DNA of 8,123 bases from CAYWVR01 sp964461715 (GTDB lineage: Bacteria > Planctomycetota > Phycisphaerae > FEN-1346), in assembly GCA_964461715.1 (NCBI GenBank), contig CAYWVR010000069.1:1-8123 (forward strand), given 5' to 3'. The notes beneath the pieces are model-generated. The model was not told the DNA's origin. It worked only from the letters and a program-made list of their open reading frames with translations, and searched no databases. This document shows, piece by piece, positions 1 through 5,332 of the stretch; the stretch's first letter is position 1, and each line of letters begins with the position of its first letter. A program made the position numbers and the translations under genes.

Positions 1-1
1 C

Positions 2-121
2 CCCGAGCCGGAGCCCGAGCCGTCTCCGCCCGAGCCCGAATCGGAACCCGAGCCCGAGCCGGAACCTCTGCCCGAACCCGAACCCGAACCCGAGCCCGAG
101 CCCGATCCGGCACCGGAGCCG
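2..121 (+). repeat. Pro-Glu dipeptide-coding hexanucleotide repeat (CCNGAR)n
   Basis: Successive CCC/CCG and GAG/GAA codons alternate almost without break, encoding about 40 residues of mostly Pro-Glu, interrupted by a few Ser, Leu, Asp and Ala codons. The codons vary (GAG/GAA, CCC/CCG), so selection seems to act on the protein rather than on the DNA repeat. Pro-Glu/Pro-Lys stretches of this kind in envelope proteins, such as the TonB linker, form stiff extended spacers. A shorter Pro/Glu-rich block follows at about 188-235. Confidence 0.8.
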
Positions 122-1072
122 TTCATGCGGGACGTGCCGCCTTCGGAGCTGACGGGCCCGATCGAGCCTCTCATTCCGGGAGTTCCGCCGCAGCCGGAGC
201 CCCCGCCGCCCGAGCCGGAGCCGGCGGGCCCGACCATGCCGCCGATGCGTCCGCTGTCGTCCGAGGCGCTGGCCCAGTGGCCCGAGGCGCCGCCTACGGG
301 GCTGGTGGAGCGGGTCCAACTGGACGTCCTCCCGGCCCGGCTGGGCGGATTCCATCATTTGACCGTTCCGCGTCGCTACACCCGCGCGGCCGAGTGGCCG
401 GTGGTTGTGGTCCTCCACGGCGAGCATCGACAAGGCCCGGACCAAGTGCTCAAGTACTTCGAGCCGGTGCTCGACAAGCACGGGGCCATCGGGGTGTACC
501 CGAAGGTCCTGAAAACCGAGCCGCATGCCTGGAACGCCCCGCACGAGATCGCCTACGTCATGCACATCATCCGCCAGGTCGGCGACACGTACCGTATCGA
601 CCCACGGCGCGTGTACGTGGTGGGCTATTGGATGGGCGGGCAGGGGGCCTGGGTCCAAGGGGCGGTGCTCGGGAACATGCTCGCGGGGTTCGGGTCGATT
701 GCGGGCGACTTCGAGTTCGAGGGCTGGCCGGGGGATGACTGGTTCAAAGGCAAGGCCGTTTACTTCATCCACGGCGACAAGGACGAGCAGGCCTCGAGGA
801 AGAAGGCTCAAGATGCCTACAAACGGGCCTCCAAGGGCAACAAAGAGCGGCGACGGTTCGTCGAGCTGAAGGGCGTGCGGCACATGGTGCTGAACACGAA
901 GAAGGGACGTGAGGCCCTGGACGAGATGATCGCGTTCCTGCTGGCCCATCCCCGCCGCGATTCGCCGAAGTTGGAGGACGTGGTGGGGCCCCTGGCGAAC
1001 TGGGGCAAGCAGTACTTCTGGGAGCCGGAAGGCAGTCCCCTCGGCCGCTACGATCACCGCTACCGGCGGTAG
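2..1072 (+). CDS. alpha/beta-hydrolase-fold protein (predicted-peptidase/esterase type) with Pro-Glu linker, 5' partial, nucleophile Ser replaced by Trp
   Basis: The frame is open from the window edge; the first ATG (125) is not a convincing start because the Pro-Glu-rich coding pattern continues upstream of it. Counting from that ATG, residues 1-60 are Pro/Glu-rich and probably unstructured. The hydrolase domain spans about 68-275. It has an oxyanion-type strand-loop VVVVLHG (93-99), the nucleophile-elbow segment VVGYWMGGQGAW (165-176), the acid loop FIHGDKD (214-220, likely Asp220) and a candidate catalytic histidine in GVRHMV (His253). Relatives in the predicted peptidase/PHB-depolymerase-like group read G-[YF]-S-M-G-G at the elbow; here the serine is Trp169 (TGG at 629-631), so ordinary serine-hydrolase chemistry should be lost. 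The acid and base positions look kept. The linker suggests an N-terminal membrane anchor or other domain outside the window (inference). It could be a pseudoenzyme, a binding protein, or an active enzyme carrying a one-base sequence error. Confidence 0.8.
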   Translation, partial: PEPEPEPSPPEPESEPEPEPEPLPEPEPEPEPEPDPAPEPFMRDVPPSELTGPIEPLIPGVPPQPEPPPPEPEPAGPTMPPMRPLSSEALAQWPEAPPTGLVERVQLDVLPARLGGFHHLTVPRRYTRAAEWPVVVVLHGEHRQGPDQVLKYFEPVLDKHGAIGVYPKVLKTEPHAWNAPHEIAYVMHIIRQVGDTYRIDPRRVYVVGYWMGGQGAWVQGAVLGNMLAGFGSIAGDFEFEGWPGDDWFKGKAVYFIHGDKDEQASRKKAQDAYKRASKGNKERRRFVELKGVRHMVLNTKKGREALDEMIAFLLAHPRRDSPKLEDVVGPLANWGKQYFWEPEGSPLGRYDHRYRR

Positions 1073-1105
1073 GCGTCCCTCTCTCCAGACCATGCCGCGG
1101 TCCGG

Positions 1106-1134
1106 TTGCAGCCCCGGCAGCGAGCCGCTAGAAT
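1106..1134 (+). promoter_or_regulatory. candidate sigma70-type promoter for the MFS gene
   Basis: TTGCAG (1106-1111) and TAGAAT (1129-1134, 5 of 6 to TATAAT) are separated by 17 bases. This predicts a start near 1141 and a leader of about 50 bases before the ATG at 1191. The leader contains a 5-bp hairpin, CGGCC/GGCCG at 1147-1161. The -35 box is weak beyond its TTG core. Confidence 0.45.
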
Positions 1135-1190
1135 GCCCTTTCCGATCGGCCGCGGGGGCCGGGCCGAGATGGGAAGGGCGGTGATCGCCG

Positions 1191-2687
1191 ATGAGCCGGG
1201 ATGCCGACACCGCGTCGAACCCGGAGTCCGGCGTCCTGGCCGAACCCCCGCAACCGGCCTCGACGCGGAACTATGCCTTCGGCACGCTCAACGGCGTCGT
1301 CGGGGCCGTCTCGATGGATTTTATGCACCCGGAGCTGATCCTCGCGGGCCTCGTAATGGCCCTGACGGGGTCGTACTGGCTCGTGGCCTTCGTCTCGATC
1401 ATCAACAAGGCCGGGGCCCTCCTGCCCCAGCTCCAGGTCTCCAGCTACCTCGAGCATAGACCCCGCAAGAAGCCGTTCTACGCCGGGATCATACTCGTGC
1501 GGACGGCGGCGGTGGCCGTGCTGCTGGTCTCGATCCGCCACATGGTGGGCGGGTCGACGGGGGCGTTCGCGGCGTTCTACGCGGCGTATCTGGTGTGGTG
1601 CGTGGGCTGGGGGAGCGCGCACGTCATCTTCATGGACATGGTAGGGCGCCTGATCCCCTTCAAGCGGGTGGGGGCGTTTCTGGGGGGACGCGAGTTCCTG
1701 GGCGGCATCCTGTCGCTGGCGGCGGGGTGGCTGATTATCCAGCCTATCCTCGACTCGAACCGGGACGTCCTGAGCGAGGCCGCCGAGGCCCGGGCCGTGG
1801 CCGAGGCCCCCGCCGAGGCGCCGGCACCCCCCGCCGCGCGCGGCGTGCCGCGCACCCGCGTCACGGCGCCGGAGGCCCGGCGCGAGGTCACCGAGAACTA
1901 CTTCGCGCTGGCCGTCGTCGGCGGGACCCTCGGAGTTCTGGCCATGGGATTCCTCGCCCTGTGCCGCGAGGAACCCGGATCGCGGGCGCGGCATCCGACG
2001 ACGCTGGCGGAGTCGTTGAGGCGGGGGTACCGGTGGCTCCGCGAGGACCGGGATTATCGGACGTACCTGTGGCTGCGGATCTCGTTCCGGATCACGTTCC
2101 TGGCCCTGGTGTTCTTCGTTCCGTTCGGGGTCGAGCGGATCGAGTACACGGCCCACCCGCTGGGCACGGTAGCCTTGGGCGGGGTGATGATCGCCGTGAT
2201 AAAGCTGGCCCGGGTGCTTTCGAGCGCCGTGTGGAGCCGGGTGGCAGACACGCTGGGCGACCGGCGGTGCCTGGTGGGGGCGGGGGCGTGCTTCGCCGTC
2301 GGGCCGACGCTGATGCTCCTGGCGCCCCACGTGCCGCAGGTCGGGGCGGTGCCCATCCCGCTGACGAAGGTGGTGTTGGACCTGCCGCTGATCGTCTACC
2401 TGGTGGCGCTGGTGGCGGTGGGGACGGCGTTCCAGGGCTCGATCATCGGGGGGAACCGGTTCCTGATCGGGCACGCCCCGCCGCACCGGCGGATCTCGTA
2501 CGTTGGGTTTCTGAATACGGTGACGAGCCCGCTGACGCTGCTGCCGGCCGTGGGGGCGTGGGTGGCCGGGTCGCCGAGTCTGGGCTTGACGCCGCTCTTT
2601 GTGGGGATCGCCGGAGGCGGGGTGATGTTCCTCGTCTGGGCCCTGCGCCTCTCGCCGGACAGCCCGAGCGGCGGCGCCTCCCGCTAA
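1191..2687 (+). CDS. MFS transporter, substrate unknown
   Basis: A 498-residue polytopic membrane protein of the major facilitator superfamily, moving an unidentified solute across the inner membrane. An in-frame TGA at 1182-1184 sits just upstream, so ATG 1191 is the first possible start; GGAAGG at 1172-1177 is a rather distant ribosome binding site. Hydrophobic segments fall at about 30-46, 50-70, 97-116, 125-145, 163-185, 238-257, 298-312, 325-345, 360-378, 395-415, 437-460 and 466-486, giving 12 in two halves. The loop after the eighth segment carries the MFS motif-A-like SRVADTLGDRR (349-359). A charged PQL..SYLEHRPRKK segment (79-94) precedes TM3. The central loop between the halves (about 188-236) is unusually Ala/Pro/Glu-rich. 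Upstream is the hydrolase-like gene on the same strand; downstream its TAA overlaps the stop of a convergent gene. Nothing nearby identifies the substrate. Confidence 0.88.
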   Translation: MSRDADTASNPESGVLAEPPQPASTRNYAFGTLNGVVGAVSMDFMHPELILAGLVMALTGSYWLVAFVSIINKAGALLPQLQVSSYLEHRPRKKPFYAGIILVRTAAVAVLLVSIRHMVGGSTGAFAAFYAAYLVWCVGWGSAHVIFMDMVGRLIPFKRVGAFLGGREFLGGILSLAAGWLIIQPILDSNRDVLSEAAEARAVAEAPAEAPAPPAARGVPRTRVTAPEARREVTENYFALAVVGGTLGVLAMGFLALCREEPGSRARHPTTLAESLRRGYRWLREDRDYRTYLWLRISFRITFLALVFFVPFGVERIEYTAHPLGTVALGGVMIAVIKLARVLSSAVWSRVADTLGDRRCLVGAGACFAVGPTLMLLAPHVPQVGAVPIPLTKVVLDLPLIVYLVALVAVGTAFQGSIIGGNRFLIGHAPPHRRISYVGFLNTVTSPLTLLPAVGAWVAGSPSLGLTPLFVGIAGGGVMFLVWALRLSPDSPSGGASR

Positions 2688-3820
2688 CGGTTCGGGTACC
2701 GGCCCCAGCCGCGGTGCGAGATCACGCCGCGCGGCTCGATCTTGTCCTTCGTGCCCTCGTAGTACTGATAGTCTTCGAGGGTGGCGACGAGGTTGCTGCG
2801 GTCGGATTCGCTGAACGTGCTTCCGAGGCCGTGACGGGTCGAGAGGGCCGAGAGGTTCTGGAGGGCGTCGAGGGCCGCCCGGCGGCGCTCATCGTAGAGT
2901 TTGAGGCGCTTGTTGAAGGCCTCGGCCCGCTGGCGCCCGGCCATGCTGATCATCCGGTGCTCGGTCAGCCAGGCCCGCTCCGACCCGGCCCACTGGACGG
3001 TCTTGCGGCCGGCCGCCACGATGTTCTCCGTCAGGCCCGCGAAGGCCTCGACGAGATGGCGGCGGCTGTAGCCGGGCACGTAAGCGTCGGCCTCCTGGAG
3101 CTTCCGCCGGATGCCCTCCAGGCTCTTCTCGCACCGCTCCATCTTGTAGAGAAGGCGGCATCGGAGACCGACGATGCGGGCCTCCTGGAGAATCTGGTCG
3201 GCTTTCCACTTGGCCCCCGCTTCGAGGGCGTCGTCCCAGCCCTTGACGACGGTATCGTCGATGCGCGGCCCGTCGGCCTGGCGGAGGGCCTCGGCCGTCG
3301 CGACCATGCGGGGCTTGGCGGCCACGTTGTTGCTGAAGCCGGCGGCTCGGACGAAGTTGCGGGCCGCCCCGGCCGGGTCGATGTTGCGGAGGTGGCAGAC
3401 GGCGGCGGCCTTGGCGCAGCCGAGCTTCCGGGTCCGGTCGAAGTCCTCGTCCGGCAGGCCGAGGAGGCCCTCAAAGAGCGCCCCCGCCTGGCGCCACTGC
3501 CCGTCCTTGTAGGCGGCCAGGGCCTCGGCCAGGGCCTCGTCGGCCCGCTCCGCGAAGACTGGGGCGGCGACGATGGGGACGGGACGATCGCTCCCGGTGT
3601 CCTCGCCTTCCCGGAGCGACTCGATGTTCTCGCGCGTCACGGTCACGCGCCGCCCGTCCTCGGTCTCGATGACCACCTTGAACGGGTCCTGCCGGACGAT
3701 GCGGCCGGTGAAGGTCGTCCCGGTGCGGGTGACGATGCGGTCGGCGGCTGCGAGGGGACCGGCGCAGGGGACGAGCGTCAGGGCGGCGAGTGCGGCGACG
3801 GCAACGAGGCGTCGAGCCAT
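2684..3820 (-). CDS. exported protein with N-terminal Sm/SH3-like beta-barrel and C-terminal helical region, function unknown
   Basis: A 378-residue protein. I chose ATG 3820 (reading leftward) rather than the in-frame ATG 33 codons upstream because it follows GGGAAAGGG (3826-3834) by five bases and opens directly into a signal peptide: MARR, a hydrophobic core, then Ala-Ala-Ala with likely cleavage after residue 26. Residues 27-71 read like a small beta-barrel: strands broken by RTGTTFTGRI and EDGRRVTV, of the kind seen in Sm/SH3-like domains of exported planctomycete proteins (family memory, not a search). From about 92 to 350 it is helical, with TPR-like pairs such as ALAAYKDGQWRQAGALFEGLL, and it is rich in Arg, Glu and Ala. 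No catalytic motif is evident. Cys19 in the hydrophobic core follows Leu-Val-Pro, a poor lipobox. It lies 111 bases downstream of the AhpD-like gene on the same strand with no strong promoter between, so co-transcription is likely. A scaffold or envelope role is a guess. Confidence 0.75.
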   Translation of the reverse strand: MARRLVAVAALAALTLVPCAGPLAAADRIVTRTGTTFTGRIVRQDPFKVVIETEDGRRVTVTRENIESLREGEDTGSDRPVPIVAAPVFAERADEALAEALAAYKDGQWRQAGALFEGLLGLPDEDFDRTRKLGCAKAAAVCHLRNIDPAGAARNFVRAAGFSNNVAAKPRMVATAEALRQADGPRIDDTVVKGWDDALEAGAKWKADQILQEARIVGLRCRLLYKMERCEKSLEGIRRKLQEADAYVPGYSRRHLVEAFAGLTENIVAAGRKTVQWAGSERAWLTEHRMISMAGRQRAEAFNKRLKLYDERRRAALDALQNLSALSTRHGLGSTFSESDRSNLVATLEDYQYYEGTKDKIEPRGVISHRGWGRYPNR

Positions 3821-3931
3821 GGCGTCCCTTTCCCGGAGGTCGGCGGAGGCCGCCTCAAGGGTCCGTCCGCCTCCCCCCCTATGTACGAGCCCAGGGCGGC
3901 GGGCCGCGACGGCTTTCATCGGGCCGGACGA

Positions 3932-4285
3932 TCAGTCCTCGTTTGTGCCCTCGAGTTCGTCGAGGCACTCCAGGACGTAGGCCGTGTAGGTGTAGCCGGG
4001 CCCGCCCCCCATGGCGACGGCCACGCCGCACACCTCGAGAATCTCCTGGCGCGAGGCCCCCGCCCGGAGGCACGCGTCGAGGTGGGCTGCGATGCAGAAA
4101 TCGCAACGGATGGCGATGGCGATGCCCAGTGTTACGAGCTCCTTGATCTTGTGCGAAAGCTCCCCGTCGGACTCGGCGGCCTTAAGACAGCCGAAGAATC
4201 CGTCCATGACGCCGGGGATGCGCTCCTTCATCTCCGGGCGATGTTTCTTGAACATCTCGAGAGTGGCTTTGACGGTGTCGGCCAT
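3932..4285 (-). CDS. AhpD-like / carboxymuconolactone decarboxylase (CMD) family protein
   Basis: A 117-residue single-domain protein, the usual size for short CMD/AhpD-family members, which are cytoplasmic all-helical oligomers. The family signature is intact: Glu49, then Cys61-Asp-Phe-Cys64-Ile-Ala-Ala-His68 in IRCDFCIAAH, followed by LRAGASRQEILEV (73-85), typical of the helix that packs on the active site. In characterised AhpD this Cys pair and His relay give lipoamide-dependent peroxidase/disulfide reductase activity; here that activity is inferred from the motif. ATG 4285 is preceded by AAGGAG (4291-4296) at five bases, a strong ribosome binding site, so the longer in-frame extension upstream is not used. 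It appears to be the first gene of a leftward unit with the exported barrel/helical protein, and it is divergent from the PTS IIA/V-ATPase operon. Carbon-compound decarboxylation is less likely because the dithiol motif is complete. Confidence 0.9.
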   Translation of the reverse strand: MADTVKATLEMFKKHRPEMKERIPGVMDGFFGCLKAAESDGELSHKIKELVTLGIAIAIRCDFCIAAHLDACLRAGASRQEILEVCGVAVAMGGGPGYTYTAYVLECLDELEGTNED

Positions 4286-4313
4286 GGCGTCTCCTTGGTT
4301 TGGGGTTCGCCCT

Positions 4314-4342
4314 ACTATAGACGCGGGTCCCCCGCCGGGCAA
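4314..4342 (-). promoter_or_regulatory. candidate sigma70-type promoter for the AhpD-like gene
   Basis: Read on the minus strand, TTGCCC (4337-4342) and TATAGT (4314-4319, 5 of 6 to TATAAT) are separated by exactly 17 bases. The predicted start near 4307 leaves a leader of about 20 bases containing the AAGGAG site. This is the best promoter-like sequence in the window and lies in the only divergent intergenic region. Confidence 0.6.
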
Positions 4343-4403
4343 GCGGGCATTGGCGGGGGTGCGGCAACATGGGTCCGGGGGTCGGGCGACCGCGAATCCA
4401 TCC

Positions 4404-4432
4404 TTGCATCGGGGGGGCGGCGTCCTTACCAT
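4404..4432 (+). promoter_or_regulatory. candidate promoter for the PTS IIA / V-ATPase operon
   Basis: TTGCAT (4404-4409) and TACCAT (4427-4432, 4 of 6 to TATAAT) are spaced by 17 bases. Transcription would begin near 4439, downstream of the alternative ATG at 4431. That agrees with the start of the IIA gene being the ATG at 4500. The match is moderate. Confidence 0.35.
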
Positions 4433-4499
4433 GGGCGGAATTGCGAGAGGGCGGAAGGGCGGTGCGCCGGCATCGCGCGGCGCGACCGAGGAGCTCGAG

Positions 4500-4952
4500 A
4501 TGAGATTGTACGACCTGCTCGACGAGTCCGTCATCAAGGTTCCCCTGGAGAGTCTCGACAAGGAAGAGTGCTTCGAGGAGTTGATCGACCTCCTCGTCCG
4601 CGCCGGCCGCATCCCCGATCGGCAGGCCGCGCTCGACGCCGTCGAGGCCCGGGAGGCCAAAGGCACGACCGGTATCGGCCAGGGCGTGGCCATCCCCCAC
4701 GGTAAGCACGAGACGGTGCCGAAGCTCACGGCCGCCCTCGGCATCTCCGAGGAGGGGCTCGAGTTCGACGCCGTCGACGAAGAGCCCGTCCACGTCGTCT
4801 TCCTGCTGATGGCCCGGACCGACGACCCCGGCCCCCATGTGCGGGCCCTGGCCGAGATCGCCCGGCTGATCCAGACCCCTGGCTTCTACCGCAAGCTCAC
4901 CGAGGCCGGGTCGGCCGAAAAAGTCCTCGAGGTTCTCGACGCTGAGGAATGA
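4500..4952 (+). CDS. PTS EIIA-type phosphoryl carrier (fructose/mannitol/nitrogen-regulatory IIA family)
   Basis: A 150-residue stand-alone EIIA domain of the fructose/mannitol/PtsN fold, expected in the cytoplasm, where it accepts phosphate from HPr or an HPr-like protein. The N-terminus MRLYDLLDESVI is the usual opening of the family. The active-site region TTGIGQGVAIPHGK (56-69) is intact, with His67 as phosphorylation site, and REAKG just before it is also typical. The C-terminal half (about 95-145) contains the expected VVFLLMAR strand and HVRALAEIARLI helix. ATG 4500 follows GAGGAG (4488-4493) by six bases; an in-frame ATG at 4431 lacks family similarity in its extra 23 residues. No EIIB, EIIC, HPr or EI is in the window, so a regulatory role is more likely than sugar uptake. 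It is 22 bases upstream of the first V-ATPase gene and almost certainly co-transcribed with it. Confidence 0.88.
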   Translation: MRLYDLLDESVIKVPLESLDKEECFEELIDLLVRAGRIPDRQAALDAVEAREAKGTTGIGQGVAIPHGKHETVPKLTAALGISEEGLEFDAVDEEPVHVVFLLMARTDDPGPHVRALAEIARLIQTPGFYRKLTEAGSAEKVLEVLDAEE

Positions 4953-4974
4953 GCCTGCCCACCGGAAGGGCGCC

Positions 4975-5289
4975 ATGCGCGACGTGATCGAGAAGATGCT
5001 GCTGGCCGAGGCCGAGGCCAAGCGCTTGGTGGCCGAGGCCGAGGCTCAGGCCGAGGAAATCCGGGCTCACGCCCGACGTGAGGTCGCCGACATCACCCAG
5101 ACGGTCCGGTCCGAGACCCGCGACGAGGTCGAACGGAGCCTCGAGCAGGCCAAGGAGGAGGCGGCCGCCGAGAGGCAGGCCCGCCTCCAGCAGGCCGCAC
5201 GCGACCTCGAAGGCGAGCTTCAGATGGATGACGAGTTCCGGGCGAGGGCTGTCGAAGCCGTCCTCCGGGAGGTACGCGGCACATCCTAG
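4975..5289 (+). CDS. ntpF: V/A-type ATPase peripheral-stalk coiled-coil subunit (G/H, NtpF-like)
   Basis: A 104-residue, almost wholly helical, charged protein. Residues 5-85 are a continuous Ala/Glu/Arg/Gln-rich coiled coil (KMLLAEAEAKRLVAEAEAQA onward), with the composition and length of subunit G/H of bacterial and archaeal V/A-type ATPases. That subunit pairs with subunit E to form the peripheral stalks linking the catalytic head to subunit I. A short non-repetitive tail (about 86-104) ends the protein. Start ATG 4975 follows GGAAGGG (4964-4970) by four bases. Similarity of coiled coils is weak evidence alone; the call rests mainly on the clear subunit C and I genes that follow. A subunit E would need a C-terminal globular domain and be about 190 residues, so this is not E. 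Confidence 0.8.
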   Translation: MRDVIEKMLLAEAEAKRLVAEAEAQAEEIRAHARREVADITQTVRSETRDEVERSLEQAKEEAAAERQARLQQAARDLEGELQMDDEFRARAVEAVLREVRGTS

Positions 5290-5308
5290 GGCGGCGGGGT
5301 CGGGTGGG

Positions 5309-5320
5309 GGCGGCGCCGCC
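5309..5320 (+). promoter_or_regulatory. perfect 12-base palindrome in the ntpF-ntpC gap
   Basis: GGCGGCGCCGCC is self-complementary and lies 12 bases before the ntpC start in a 43-base, G-rich spacer. In RNA it could pair within or between molecules, and it sits where a ribosome binding site is expected. No good Shine-Dalgarno sequence is seen closer to the start. A regulatory role is only inferred, and chance is quite possible at this GC content. Confidence 0.3.
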
Positions 5321-5332
5321 GGCAACGGGTCC

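Noticed and set aside
1..121. Short repeats as a possible CRISPR or DNA-level tandem array
   Set aside because: Units are six bases, in frame, with synonymous variation and no spacers. They are protein-coding Pro-Glu repeats.
1060..1072. CTACC-GGC-GGTAG hairpin at the hydrolase stop codon as a terminator
   Set aside because: The stem is only five base pairs, overlaps the stop codon and is not followed by a T-run.
1128..2486. A 452-codon open frame on the - strand opposite the MFS gene
   Set aside because: Composition is rich in His, Arg, Pro and Gln with no domain signal. The opposite strand has clear TM segments and an MFS motif.
3758..3775. Lipobox in the signal peptide of the exported protein
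   Set aside because: The only cysteine follows Leu-Val-Pro; Pro just before the Cys is not accepted in normal lipoboxes, and a standard Ala-Ala-Ala cleavage site follows.
3821..3919. In-frame upstream start adding 33 residues to the exported protein
   Set aside because: The extra residues would bury the signal peptide, and the internal ATG has its own good ribosome binding site.
4011..4499. Upstream in-frame extension of the PTS IIA gene, including ATG 4431
   Set aside because: It overlaps the AhpD-like gene and the promoter region; the family N-terminus and a GAGGAG site both point to ATG 4500.
1595..4705. A 1036-codon open frame on the + strand
   Set aside because: It overlaps the MFS gene in another frame, then runs antisense to the exported protein and the AhpD-like gene. 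Its translation is Arg/Gly/Ala/Pro-rich low-complexity sequence, as expected from stop-poor GC-rich DNA.
4182..5021. Minus-strand open frame opposite the PTS IIA gene
   Set aside because: It is a mirror frame of a strongly supported IIA protein and has no family features or plausible start site.
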